Assembly (NCBI GenBank): GCA_963773105.1
Contig: CAVZAA010000010.1
Location: 372,001 to 436,000, forward strand
Direction of reading: 5' to 3'
DNA: 64,000 nt
From: Trebonia sp963773105
GTDB taxonomy: Bacteria; Actinomycetota; Actinomycetes; Streptosporangiales; Streptosporangiaceae
The position numbers and the translations under genes are program-made. Under the pieces are notes generated by a model that saw only the letters and a list, made by a program, of their open reading frames with translations, was not told where the DNA came from and did no database searches. This document shows positions 31,912 through 40,677 of this stretch, one piece after another (positions within the stretch are counted from its first letter, which is position 1; the number at the start of each line of letters is the position of its first letter).

Positions 31912-32201
31912 GGGCTGCTTGGCCGTGATGCGAGTTCGATTACCTCCTCGAGCTGCTCGCCGTCAATGATGTCGAAACCGCAGATCTGTCCATATGTTCG
32001 GGCATAGGGACCATCGGTGATCGTTACATCCCGACCGCGAAACTCCAGGGTGGCTGCCATCGCGGGCTGCGGGCTGCCCACGACGAGGATGCCGTGCCGT
32101 TCCGCCGCCTCGCCGCGCTGCGCGGGGACGGCTTCCGTCCCCAGCTCGGCGCGGTCGTCCTCGACCGAGCCCTCGGCGCAGACCAAGAGCAAGTACTGCA
32201 T
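31908..32201 (-). CDS. DGPF/YCII-related protein, partner of the ECF sigma factor
   Basis: A 97-residue ferredoxin-like-fold protein starting at ATG 32201 (MQYLLLVCAEGS). The diagnostic block reads VTITDGPYARTYGQICGFDI where relatives have DGPF followed by a more acidic, Glu/Lys-rich stretch, so the signature Phe is replaced by Tyr. The protein is also shorter than the usual 115-130 residues. Its stop overlaps the sigma factor start (GTGA), giving translational coupling. Role in sigma-factor control is known only by association. Confidence 0.85.
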   Translation of the reverse strand: MQYLLLVCAEGSVEDDRAELGTEAVPAQRGEAAERHGILVVGSPQPAMAATLEFRGRDVTITDGPYARTYGQICGFDIIDGEQLEEVIELASRPSSP

Positions 32202-32508
32202 GATCGCCTCCGTAGCCAACCTTGTTCATCCGGTCAGAATGAGACCTCAGCGAGGCCTCATAGAGACTAGACGAACAAAGACACGTGCCTACTACGCAAT
32301 CCCAGGAAATAATTTTAGACGCCTGACCTGCCATTCAGTCTCATAGTAATGTCTGGATCACAGAACGGCGGGGTATAAGGGATACCTAGGGACCAAGGTC
32401 CCGAACCGCTCAGGCAGCGGCGAATGGTGACGCAATAAGCACAGTGGCGTTCGGTGATGATCGAATTTGGTCCTTTTATTTTTGGTATTTTTGCTTTCGA
32501 AATTGTCC
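32202..32508. other. Gene-free interval, AT-rich at its right end
   Basis: No gene recognised. The left 70 bases are the presumed promoter region of the DGPF/sigma operon. The last 60 bases (32450-32508) are strikingly T-rich (TTTTATTTTTGG, ATTTTTGCTTTCG) and lie directly behind the aldehyde dehydrogenase stop, where they may act in termination. Confidence 0.55.
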
Positions 32509-33942
32509 CTAGACGCCGATGAAGGACATGACGTGCTTGATCCGCGTGTAGTCCTCGAAGCCGTACATCGACAGGTCCTTGCCGTAGCCGGAGTGCTTGA
32601 AGCCGCCGTGCGGCATCTCGGCGATGAACGGGATGTGGGTGTTGATCCAGACGACGCCGAAGTCCAGCCGGCGGGACACGCGCATCGCGCGGCCGTGGTC
32701 CCTGGTCCAGACGCTCGAGCCGAGGCCGTACTTGACCCCGTTGGCCCAGCGCACCGCCTGGTCCTCGTCGGTGAACCGCTGCACGGTGATGACCGGGCCG
32801 AACACCTCGTCCTGGACCAGCTCGTCGTCCTGCGCGAGGCCGGAGACGACGGTCGGCTCGAACAGGTAGCCCGGACCGGGGACCGGGTGCCCGCCCGCGT
32901 GCACGGTCGCGTGGGCCGGCACCCGGTCGAGGAAGCCGGAGACCCGGGCCAGCTGCTGGGCGCTGTTCAGCGGGCCGTAGGACGCGTCGGCCACGTCGAG
33001 GCCGCCGGTCGTGGTCGACCGGGCCTGCTCGGCCAGCGCGTCGGTGAGGTCGGCGGCGATGCCGGGGCCCGCGAGCACCCGGGTGGCGGCGGTGCAGTCC
33101 TGGCCCGCGTTGTAGTAGCCCGCCGCGGCGATCCCCTTGGCCGCCGCGGCCACATCCGCGTCGTCGAAGACGATGACCGGGGCCTTGCCGCCGAGCTCGA
33201 GGTGGACCCGCTTGAGTCCGCTGGCGGCGGTGCGGGCGACGTCCATCCCGGCCCGCACCGACCCGGTGATCGAGGCCATCGCCGGGATCTGGTGCGCGAT
33301 CATCGCGCCGCCGGTGCCGCGGTCGCCGCAGATGACGTTGAACACCCCCGGCGGGAAGAACTCGGCCGCCACCTCGGCCAGCAGCAGGCTCGAGACCGGC
33401 GTGGTGTCGGACGGCTTGAGCACGACCGCGTTGCCCGCCGCGAGCGCCGGGGCGATCTTCCATATGGCCATCATCAGCGGGTAGTTCCACGGCGTGACCT
33501 GTGCGCAGACCCCGATCGGCTCGCGCCTGATCATCGACGTATGGTCGCGCAGGTACTCGCCCGCGCTGCGGCCCTCGAGGATCCGGGCGGCCCCGGCGAA
33601 GAAGCGGAGCTGGTCCACGCTCGGCGGCACCTCGTCGGCGACCGCGAGGGCGACCGGCTTGCCGGTGTTGCGGGTCTCCGCCGCGACGAACTCGTCCGCC
33701 CGCCGCTCGACCGCGTCGGCGAACTTCAGCATCGCCCGCGAGCGCTCCGCCGGGGTGGTGTCGCGCCAGCTCTCGAACGCGGTGGCGGCCGCCCGCAGCG
33801 CCTCGTCGACATCGGCCGAGCCCGACACCGGGGCATGCGCGTAGACCTTCCCGGTGCCCGGGTCGATGACGTCGCTGTACAGGCCCTCGCACGGGTCGGT
33901 GTACCTGCCGTTGACGAAGTTGCGCAAGCGTCCCTGTGTCAT
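32509..33942 (-). CDS. Aldehyde dehydrogenase, probable gamma-aminobutyraldehyde dehydrogenase
   Basis: NAD(P)-dependent enzyme of 477 residues. Cofactor segment VTPWNYPLMMAIWKIAPALAAGN, general base Glu in HLELGGKAP, catalytic Cys in GYYNAGQDCTAATR, and VFGPVITVQRF are all present. GQDC and the C-terminal KHSGYGKDLSMYGFEDYTRIKH closely match the PatD-type aminobutyraldehyde dehydrogenases. GGAGGCAGGG precedes ATG 33942. It is divergent from the Lrp regulator and, with the aminotransferase, would convert putrescine to GABA (pathway inference). Confidence 0.92.
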   Translation of the reverse strand: MTQGRLRNFVNGRYTDPCEGLYSDVIDPGTGKVYAHAPVSGSADVDEALRAAATAFESWRDTTPAERSRAMLKFADAVERRADEFVAAETRNTGKPVALAVADEVPPSVDQLRFFAGAARILEGRSAGEYLRDHTSMIRREPIGVCAQVTPWNYPLMMAIWKIAPALAAGNAVVLKPSDTTPVSSLLLAEVAAEFFPPGVFNVICGDRGTGGAMIAHQIPAMASITGSVRAGMDVARTAASGLKRVHLELGGKAPVIVFDDADVAAAAKGIAAAGYYNAGQDCTAATRVLAGPGIAADLTDALAEQARSTTTGGLDVADASYGPLNSAQQLARVSGFLDRVPAHATVHAGGHPVPGPGYLFEPTVVSGLAQDDELVQDEVFGPVITVQRFTDEDQAVRWANGVKYGLGSSVWTRDHGRAMRVSRRLDFGVVWINTHIPFIAEMPHGGFKHSGYGKDLSMYGFEDYTRIKHVMSFIGV

Positions 33943-34055
33943 CCCTGCCTCCAGTGGGGCCTGTCGGTGTCTGGCCGTTCGTGCTGAGCTTGGCGCAGAG
34001 AGACATCCACCACAAGCGATTCCGTGGATTTTTGCACTTTTGTCTTCGAAATCAG

Positions 34056-34084
34056 TTGACATTTGGGTCGTCTGTGACAAGCAT
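34056..34084 (+). promoter_or_regulatory. Candidate promoter in the divergent patD-like/lrp spacer
   Basis: TTGACA at 34056-34061 is a perfect -35 box for the regulator gene, with a weak -10 (AAGCAT) 17 bases on. The flanking AT-rich tract (TTTTTGCACTTTTGTCTTCG, 34030-34049) is a plausible Lrp binding region shared by both divergent transcripts. Confidence 0.45.
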
Positions 34085-34131
34085 GAAAGTACTTCGCCGG
34101 CTGCGGCGAGTTGGCAGAAGGGTGTGATCGG

Positions 34132-34611
34132 ATGGCCCACGGCCCGCGCGGCGGTCCGGTCGGCACGGCGGTGCTCGACGACATTTCCAAGCGGATCATC
34201 GAGCAGCTGCAGGCCGACGGACGTCAGTCGTACGCGGCGATCGGCAAGGCGGTCGGTCTGTCGGAGGCCGCCGTCAGGCAGCGGGTACAGCGGCTGCACG
34301 AGGCCGGCGTGATGCAGATCGTCGCGGTCACCGACCCGCTGCGGCTCGGCTTCCGGCGGCAGGCGATGATCGGGCTGCGCTGCGAGGGCGACCTGGAGAA
34401 GGTCGCCGACCACCTCGCCGCGATGGACGAGATCGACTACGTGGTGCTCACGGCCGGCTCGTTCGACCTGCTGCTCGAGGTGGTGTGCGAGGACGACGAC
34501 CACCTGCTTGAGATTCTCAGCCGAGTGCGCGGGGTACCGTCGGTCACATCCACGGAGACGTTTGTCTATCTAAAGCTGCGCAAGCAGACCTACACATGGG
34601 GAACGCGATGA
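34132..34611 (+). CDS. Lrp/AsnC-family transcriptional regulator
   Basis: A 159-residue regulator: HTH at about 16-60 (LDDISKRIIEQLQADGRQS, AAIGKAVGLSEAAVRQRVQR) and a C-terminal RAM ligand-binding domain (about 75-155, IDYVVLTAGSFDLLLEVVCE). ATG 34132 follows AGAAGGG; an upstream TTG at 34111 is in frame but less likely. It overlaps the aminotransferase start by ATGA and is divergent from the aldehyde dehydrogenase, the usual layout for a local regulator of putrescine/GABA catabolism. Confidence 0.93.
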   Translation: MAHGPRGGPVGTAVLDDISKRIIEQLQADGRQSYAAIGKAVGLSEAAVRQRVQRLHEAGVMQIVAVTDPLRLGFRRQAMIGLRCEGDLEKVADHLAAMDEIDYVVLTAGSFDLLLEVVCEDDDHLLEILSRVRGVPSVTSTETFVYLKLRKQTYTWGTR

Positions 34612-35984
34612 CCTTTACTCCAGAACAGCTCCAGGACGCGGCCAAGCAGCACCTGTGGATGCACTTCACCCGGATGTCGGCCTACGACAACGCCGACGTC
34701 CCGGTGATCGTGCGCGGCTCCGGTCCCTACGTCTACGACGACAAGGGCAAGCGGTACCTGGACGGCCTCGCGGGCCTGTTCGTCTCGATGGTCGGGCATG
34801 GCCGCACCGAGCTGGCCGACGCCGCCGCCAAGCAGGCGTCCGAGCTCGCCTACTTCCCGCTCTGGTCCTACGCCCATCCGTCGGCGGTTGAGCTCGCCGC
34901 GCGGCTGGCCGAGCTCGCCCCCGGCGACCTGAACAAGGTGTTCTTCACCACCTCGGGCTCCGAGGCCGTCGAGTCGGCCTGGAAGCTGGCCAAGGCGTAC
35001 TTCAAGCGCGTCGGCCAGCCGACCAGGTACAAGGTGCTGAGCCGCGAGTACGCATACCACGGCACGTCGATGGGCGCGCTCGCCGTCACCGGCCTGTCCG
35101 CCATCAAGCACGACTTCGAGCCGCTGCCGCCGGGGGGCATCCGGGTGCCGAACACCAACATCTACCGGGCGCCCGACTTCGCCTCGGGCTGGTCGGAAGA
35201 GCAGTTTGGCGTATGGGCGGCGGACGAGATCGAGCGCGCGATCCTGCGCGAGGACCCCGAGTCGGTGGCGGCGGTCTTCCTCGAGCCGGTGCAGAACTCC
35301 GGCGGCTGCTTCACCCCGCCGCCCGGCTACTTCCAGCGGGTCCGCCAGATCTGCGACAAGTACGGCGTGCTGCTGGTGTCGGACGAGGTGATCTGCGCGT
35401 TCGGCCGGCTCGGCTACTACTTCGGCTCGACCAGGTACAACTACCAGCCGGACATCATCACCTTCGCCAAGGGCGTCACCTCCGGGTACTCGCCGCTCGG
35501 CGGCATGATCGTCCGCGACCAGCTGATGGAGCCGTTCCGCACCGGCACGGCGACGTTCCTGCACGGCATCACCTTCGCGGGCCACCCGGTCTCGGCCGCG
35601 GTCGCGCTGGCCAACCTGGACGTCTTCGAGCGGGACAACCTGCTCGGCAACGTGCGCGACAACGAGGACGGCTTCCGGTCCACCCTGGACAAGCTGTCGG
35701 ACCTGCCGATCGTCGGCAACATCCGCGGCGCGGGCTACTTCTACGGGATCGAGCTGGTCAAGGACAAGGCGACCAAGGAGACCTTCGACGACGACGAGTC
35801 CGAGCGGCTGCTGCGCGGGTTCCTGTCGCACGCGCTGTTCGACGCGGGCCTGGTCTGCCGGGCCGACGACCGCGGTGACCCGGTGATCCAGCTCGCCCCG
35901 CCGCTGATCTGCACCCAGGAGCACTTCGACGAGATCGAGCAGATCCTCCGCTCGGTCCTGACCGAGGCATGGTCGCGGCTTTAA
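34608..35984 (+). CDS. Class III aminotransferase, probable putrescine/diamine transaminase
   Basis: PLP enzyme of 458 residues from ATG 34608 (overlaps the regulator stop; ATG 34596 also possible). TTSGSEAVESAWKLAKAY is the phosphate-binding region, EYAYHGTSMGALAVTG a substrate loop, LLVSDEVICAFGRLG holds the cofactor Asp, and ITFAKGVTSGYSPLGG the Schiff-base Lys. The start HLWMHFTRM and DGLAGLFVSMVGHGR match SpuC-type putrescine-pyruvate transaminases. With the divergent aldehyde dehydrogenase it would form putrescine to GABA conversion. Confidence 0.93.
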   Translation: MTFTPEQLQDAAKQHLWMHFTRMSAYDNADVPVIVRGSGPYVYDDKGKRYLDGLAGLFVSMVGHGRTELADAAAKQASELAYFPLWSYAHPSAVELAARLAELAPGDLNKVFFTTSGSEAVESAWKLAKAYFKRVGQPTRYKVLSREYAYHGTSMGALAVTGLSAIKHDFEPLPPGGIRVPNTNIYRAPDFASGWSEEQFGVWAADEIERAILREDPESVAAVFLEPVQNSGGCFTPPPGYFQRVRQICDKYGVLLVSDEVICAFGRLGYYFGSTRYNYQPDIITFAKGVTSGYSPLGGMIVRDQLMEPFRTGTATFLHGITFAGHPVSAAVALANLDVFERDNLLGNVRDNEDGFRSTLDKLSDLPIVGNIRGAGYFYGIELVKDKATKETFDDDESERLLRGFLSHALFDAGLVCRADDRGDPVIQLAPPLICTQEHFDEIEQILRSVLTEAWSRL

Positions 35985-36051
35985 ATTCGAATTCCAAAAA
36001 CTCCAAACGGTGTCCCTAACGGACCGTGGCGCCGCCCTTTAGCGCTCCGCG

Positions 36052-36066
36052 CTTCTTGCTGTTATC
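36052..36066 (+). repeat. 15-mer tag copy 4 (CTTCTTGCTGTTATC)
   Basis: Exact copy with preceding G, 67 bases beyond the aminotransferase stop. Confidence 0.95.
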
Positions 36067-36093
36067 TGACGATGCGGCGGGCTCGCGGGGCCA

Positions 36094-36205
36094 GGCGGAA
36101 ATGGCGCTGCCGTCGGGGTGGTGAGGCCGGCGGAAATGGCGTGAGCCTGGGTCCGCGTCGCCGATCGAAATGACGTCGGCCCGATGCGCGGAAATGGCGT
36201 CGGCC
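36094..36205 (+). repeat. Four spaced repeats of GGAAATGGCGT
   Basis: Units at 36094-36106, 36129-36142, 36166-36182 (GAAATGACGT variant) and 36188-36205; GAAATG starts are 35, 34 and 24 bases apart. Units 3 and 4 both continue CGGCC. Confidence 0.75.
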
Positions 36206-36261
36206 GCCCCTTGACGGCGCACCCTACTAGGTGCTAAAGCGCACTGCCGGACTACTCGATT

Positions 36262-36306
36262 ATTGGGTGTACCTTCCGTTCCTATTTGACGGTAGGTACA
36301 CCCAAT
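36262..36306. repeat. 18-bp inverted repeat (ATTGGGTGTACC...GGTACACCCAAT)
   Basis: Arms 36262-36279 and 36289-36306 pair with one mismatch around a 9-base loop. Bracketed by tag copies 4 and 5. Confidence 0.9.
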
Positions 36307-36361
36307 CTTTTGCCCGGTGTGCGGCTCTGAATGGTCTTTGCGCCATTTGCGCCACTGCACG

Positions 36362-36376
36362 CTTCTTGCTGTTATC
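36362..36376 (+). repeat. 15-mer tag copy 5 (CTTCTTGCTGTTATC)
   Basis: Exact copy with preceding G, 55 bases after the inverted repeat and about 150 bases before the LuxR-type start. Confidence 0.95.
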
Positions 36377-36528
36377 TTGATCTAGTGGTGGCGTCGCTTA
36401 GCTGGTTCCACGATCGGCGGTGGCGGGTTGCGTTGTACGATGCCCGGAAACCACCAAATGCCCGTCGGGGTCGGCGCCGGAGCCAGCGGGATCGGGAACA
36501 CGGTGGGCCGCACCACACGAGGGGCATC

Positions 36529-38871
36529 GTGGCCGCGCTGACGATGGGCCAGCAGAAGGACAATCTGCCGCCCGAGGTTACCCGGTTCATCGGCCGTCGG
36601 CGCGAGCTGCCCGCCGTCGCGGCCGCCGTCGACCAGCACCGGCTCGTCACTCTGCGCGGGGCGGGCGGGGTGGGCAAGACCCGGCTCGCGCTGCGCGTCG
36701 CCCGCGAGGTCAGGGACACCTTCGCCGACGGCTGCTGGCTGGTCGAGCTGTCCGCCCTGCGCGACTACGAGCTGCTGCCCGCCGCCGTGGCGGCCGCGCT
36801 GGGGCTGCCCGATGAGGCGGCCGGGGACCCGCTGGAGGCGCTTGCCGCGAACCTGGCCGAGCGCGAGCTGCTGCTCGTCCTCGACACCTGCGAGCACCTG
36901 GTCGAGGCCTGCGGCAGCCTCGCCCGCACGCTCCTGTCCGCCGCCCCCGGGCTGCGCATCCTCGCCACCAGCAGAGAGCCGCTGGGCGTGCCGGCCGAGC
37001 ACACGGTGCTGGTCGGCCCGCTCGAGCTGCCCCCGCCGGGCTGGTCGCCGCCGCCGGGGCGCGACGCCGCCCAGGCGGACGCGATCGCCCTCTTCATCGA
37101 CCGGGCGCAGGCGGCGGTGCCGGAGTTCGCGCTCGGCCCGGCCAACGGAGTCACCGTGGCCGAGCTCTGCCGACGGCTCGACGGCATACCGCTCGCGCTC
37201 GAGCTCGCCGCGGTTCGGCTGCGGGGGATGCCCGCCGACGAGATCCTCACCCGGCTGACCGACCGGTTCCGTATCCTCGGGTCCGCCCGCACCGCCACCG
37301 GGCGGCACCGCACGCTGCGCGCCGCCATCGCCTGGAGCTATGACCTGTGCACCCCGGCCGAGCAGCGGCTGTGGGCCGAGCTTTCCGTGTTCCCGGCCGG
37401 CTTCGGGCTGGCGGCGGCCGAGCGGGTCTGCGGTACCGGTACCGCCACGACCCTGATCCGGCTGGTGGAAAAGTCGGTCGTGCACCACAGCGACGCCTAT
37501 CGCCGCTACCAGCTGCTCGACACGATGCGGGAGTTCGGCGCGGAGCGGCTGGCCGCGACCGCCGCCCGGCCGGGGGCGGCGTCCCCGCCCCCGGCCAGCC
37601 CCGCCGAGCTCCGGGCCAGGCACCGCGACTACTTCCGTGACCTGGCGGCGGAGGCAGCGGCGGCCGGCGTCGGGGCGGAGCAGACCGGCTGGCTCGCCCG
37701 GCTCGGCGCCGAGGCCGACAACCTGCGGGCCGCCCTCGACTTCTCGTTCGCGTCCGAGGGCGAGCAGCGGGAAGGGCTGCTGCTGACCACGCTGCTGCGG
37801 CCCTACTGGCTCATGGTGGGGCAGTTCACCGAGGGCAGGCGCTGGCACGAGCTGGCGGTGGCGGTCAATCCGGGGTCGCGCGAGAACGCCTGGGCGGTCT
37901 TCGGGGCCGGGGTCCTCGCGGTGCAGCAGGGCGACCTCAGCGCGGGCGCGCCGTTGCTCGAGCGCGCCGCCGCGCTCGCCGCCTCCCTGGGTGACGAGAA
38001 CCTGGCCGCGCACGTCAGCGACGGCCTCGGCATGGTCGCCTTCAACGGCGGGGACCTGGAGACCGCACAGGCCAGGTACGAGGCCGCGCTCGCGAGCTAC
38101 CAGCGGATCGGCTTCGGCGACCCGCTCGCGCTGGTGACCTACTCCAGGCTCGCCTCCGCCTGCATCCTGTCCGGCGCGCTCGACCGGGCGGTCCAGCTGT
38201 GCGAGGAGTGCCTGCGGCGCTGCGACGAGACCGGCGAGCAGTGGGCGCGCGGCAGCGCGCTGTGGGTCCGCGGGGCGACCCGCTGGCTGTCGGGCGACAT
38301 CACCGCCGCCATCGCCGACTCCCTGTCCTGCCTGCGGATCAAGGAGTCGGTCAACGACCTGCACACGATCGCGATGTCGTTCGACCTGCTGTCGGTCTGC
38401 CGGGTGGCGACGGCCGAGTTCGAGCTCGCCACCGTCCTGTACGGCGCCGCCGACGCGCTGTGGACGCTGCTCAACGCGCCGGTACTGATGGGCCCGGGCT
38501 ACTCCGAGATCCGCAAGAGCGCGGCCGACACCGCGCGGTCCGCCCTCGGCCAGGAGCGGTTCGATGAGCTGCTCAGCCGCGGCCTGGCGATGCACCTGGC
38601 CGACGCGCTGGCGATGGCGAAGGGCGAGACGCCGGTGGACAGCGTCCTGGGCGGCGAGTCCGGCGCCGCCGGGGTCAAACAGCTCACCCGGCGCGAGAAC
38701 GAGATCGCCGCGCTGGTCGCGGCCGGCCTCGGCAACCGCGAGATCGCCGGGCGGCTCTTCCTGTCCAAGCGCACGGTGGACTCCCACCTGGAGCACATCT
38801 TCACCAAGCTCGGCTTCTCGTCGCGGACCCAGCTGGCCAGCTGGGTGCTCGGGCGGGGCGCGAGCCAGTAG
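36529..38871 (+). CDS. LuxR-family regulator with N-terminal STAND/AAA ATPase and TPR region
   Basis: About 780 residues. After a short start comes VTLRGAGGVGKTRLALRVA (Walker A) and LLLVLDTCEHLVEACG (Walker B), then the STAND helices with LAELAAVRLRGMPADEI-like segments and a TPR-like middle region, ending in a LuxR HTH (LTRRENEIAALVAAGLGNREIAG through SKRTVDSHLEHIFTKLG). Proteins of this build sense an unknown signal and regulate antibiotic or metabolic genes. GTG 36529 is chosen because GAGGGG lies just upstream; ATG 36544 is next. The open frame continues to 36331, but that part overlaps the repeat element. Confidence 0.92.
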   Translation: MAALTMGQQKDNLPPEVTRFIGRRRELPAVAAAVDQHRLVTLRGAGGVGKTRLALRVAREVRDTFADGCWLVELSALRDYELLPAAVAAALGLPDEAAGDPLEALAANLAERELLLVLDTCEHLVEACGSLARTLLSAAPGLRILATSREPLGVPAEHTVLVGPLELPPPGWSPPPGRDAAQADAIALFIDRAQAAVPEFALGPANGVTVAELCRRLDGIPLALELAAVRLRGMPADEILTRLTDRFRILGSARTATGRHRTLRAAIAWSYDLCTPAEQRLWAELSVFPAGFGLAAAERVCGTGTATTLIRLVEKSVVHHSDAYRRYQLLDTMREFGAERLAATAARPGAASPPPASPAELRARHRDYFRDLAAEAAAAGVGAEQTGWLARLGAEADNLRAALDFSFASEGEQREGLLLTTLLRPYWLMVGQFTEGRRWHELAVAVNPGSRENAWAVFGAGVLAVQQGDLSAGAPLLERAAALAASLGDENLAAHVSDGLGMVAFNGGDLETAQARYEAALASYQRIGFGDPLALVTYSRLASACILSGALDRAVQLCEECLRRCDETGEQWARGSALWVRGATRWLSGDITAAIADSLSCLRIKESVNDLHTIAMSFDLLSVCRVATAEFELATVLYGAADALWTLLNAPVLMGPGYSEIRKSAADTARSALGQERFDELLSRGLAMHLADALAMAKGETPVDSVLGGESGAAGVKQLTRRENEIAALVAAGLGNREIAGRLFLSKRTVDSHLEHIFTKLGFSSRTQLASWVLGRGASQ

Positions 38872-38889
38872 CCGGCCACGGTGAACCAC

Positions 38890-38906
38890 GGGTCCGTTCG
38901 GGATGA
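38890..38906 (+). repeat. GGGTCCGTTCG element, copy 3
   Basis: Reads GGGTCCGTTCGGGATGA, the same 17 bases as at 27702-27718. It starts 19 bases after the LuxR-type gene stop. Confidence 0.75.
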
Positions 38907-39032
38907 AATGGTTCTGACTTTTTCTTGGGTGTGAAGGTTGTTCGCCCTTCGGGACCAATATTCATCAAGAACTAGCGCCGCTACCTTCCCGCCCGTCACC
39001 GGACGTTTACCGGCGGACGGCAAAGTCTCCGC

Positions 39033-40520
39033 ATGTCAGATGACGCGGAGTCCGGCTTGTCCAGGCGGCAGCTGCTCGCAGCAGGCACGACCGGGCTGCT
39101 CGCCACCGCCGCGGTGCCGCCCGCGGCCGGGCCGAGCCACCGGCGGGCGGGGGCGGCCGACGGTACGCCGGAGCAGATCCACCTCACCTGGGGCGACGAC
39201 CCGGCCAGGTCGGTCGTGGTGTCGTGGACATCGCCCGGCCAGGCGCAGGCGCCGCGGGTGCGGATCGGGCAGCGGGTCATCCGGGCGGTCGAGCGGGGCT
39301 ACTCCGACGGGCGCGGCGGCGAGCCCGCCTTGACCTATCACGCCCTGGTGGACGGCCTGCGGCCGGGCGCGACGTACGGGTACGCGGTCACCGCGGACAA
39401 CGACAGCAACGCGGCCGACCCGTTCAGCGCCACCTTCCGTACCGCGCCGGAGGGGCGGGCGGCGTTCCGCTTCACCAGCTTCGGCGACCTGGCCGCGCCG
39501 AACGCGCGCTGGGCGGGCTCGTCGGGCCAGTCCGCCTACGCGGTCGGCGCGGTGGAGAGCTTCCAGCCGCTGTTCCACCTGCTCAACGCGGACCTGGCCG
39601 ACGCCGACCTGAACCCGGCGGCGCAGCCGCAGGCGTGGCGGGACTTCGGGAACAACGTCCAGGCCTCGGCCGCGTACCGACCGTGGCTGCCGGTGCCGGG
39701 CAACCACGGGGCGCAGGCGGCCGACCAGGAGCAGGCGCTGGCGTCCTACCTGGCCAGGTACTCGCTGCCCGGCAACGGGGTGCAAGGGTTCGAGGGGCGG
39801 TGGTACCAGTTCCGGGTCGGCACGGCGGCGTTCATCTGCCTCAGCGGAGACGACGTTCAGCGCGGCTACTCCGCCGGCGCGCAGACCCGCTGGCTGGAGG
39901 CGGTCCTGGCCGCCGCCCGGCGTAACGCCGCCATCGACTGGGTCATCATCCAGCTCCACCAGTGCGCGTGCTCGTCGTCGGGCGTCGGCGACGACGTCGA
40001 CCTCGGCATCAGGCGGCAGTGGCTGCCGCTGTTCGACCGGTACGAGGTCGACCTGGTGCTGTGCGGGCACAACGGGGGTTACGAGCGCTCGTTCCCGGTC
40101 CGCGGCTTCGACTCGGCCGGCCCGCTGCGCCCGCATCCCGTGACCACCGTCGACAGCGGCGTCTTCGATACCAGCCAGGGCACCGTTCACCTGGTACTCG
40201 GCGGCGGCGCGAGCGGTGGGGCCCGCGATGAGGACGGGGCGGCCGTCGAGACCGCCGCCTGGTCGGCCCGGCGTGACACCGCGACCGGCTACGGCGTCGC
40301 GGTCTTCGACGTCAATCCGGGCGCCGAGGTCGGCGCGCAGACGTCGATCACGGTCAGGTACTACCACGCGGCCGACGCCGAACCCGGCGGCGATGCCAGC
40401 GACGTGGACGGCGACGGCGCGGCCGACAGCGACTACTCCCTGTTCGAGACCTTCACGCTGGTCAGGCCGCGATCGGACGGGCGCCGCTGGCACCCGAAGG
40501 AGCCCTCGGGTCGATCCTGG
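39033..40520 (+). CDS. TAT-exported metallophosphoesterase with purple-acid-phosphatase N-domain
   Basis: Secreted phosphatase; homology covers about 490 residues. The twin-arginine signal LSRRQLLAAGTTGLLATAA is followed by a fibronectin-like N-domain (TPEQIHLTWGDDPARSVVVS) and a metallophosphoesterase core with FTSFGDLA, VPGNHG, LHQCACSSSG and LCGHNGGYERSF metal-ligand motifs. The expected end is FETFTLVRPRSDGRRW near 40490. No in-frame stop follows: the frame stays open to 42056, right through the overlapping oxidase gene. A TGA one frame away at about 40518 suggests a lost or shifted stop. The end given here is that approximate point. Confidence 0.85.
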
Positions 40521-40677
40521 CCTGACCCGCGCTGTGTTTTCCCCACTCGCCGCCGGGCGCTCGGGACCCCTGTCTTCTCCCTCGTCGCTCAGTCGCTTCG
40601 CTCCCTCGCTCCTCAGTCCGAAGCCAGGGGCGCGCCCTTTGGCTCGCGGGGCACCCGGGTCTTGTACGGTCGAGTCC

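Larger units (their letters stand above)
35985..36528. other. Gene-free interval with tag pair, palindrome and GGAAATGGCG repeats
   Basis: No credible gene. It contains two 15-mer tags (36052-36066, 36362-36376), four spaced GGAAATGGCG-like words (36094-36205), and an 18-bp inverted repeat (36262-36306). The first 30 bases (TTTAAATTCGAATTCC) are AT-rich. The right 150 bases carry the ribosome site and start region of the LuxR-type gene. Confidence 0.7.

Noticed and set aside
32450..34049. AT-rich tracts around the aldehyde dehydrogenase gene as direct repeats of a mobile element
   Set aside because: The similarity (TTTTTGC...TTCGAAAT) is short and imperfect, and the gene is normal in composition and context.
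36382..38958. 858-residue open frame antisense to the LuxR-type gene
   Set aside because: Same reason: composition of a GC-rich shadow, while the plus-strand frame shows Walker and HTH motifs.
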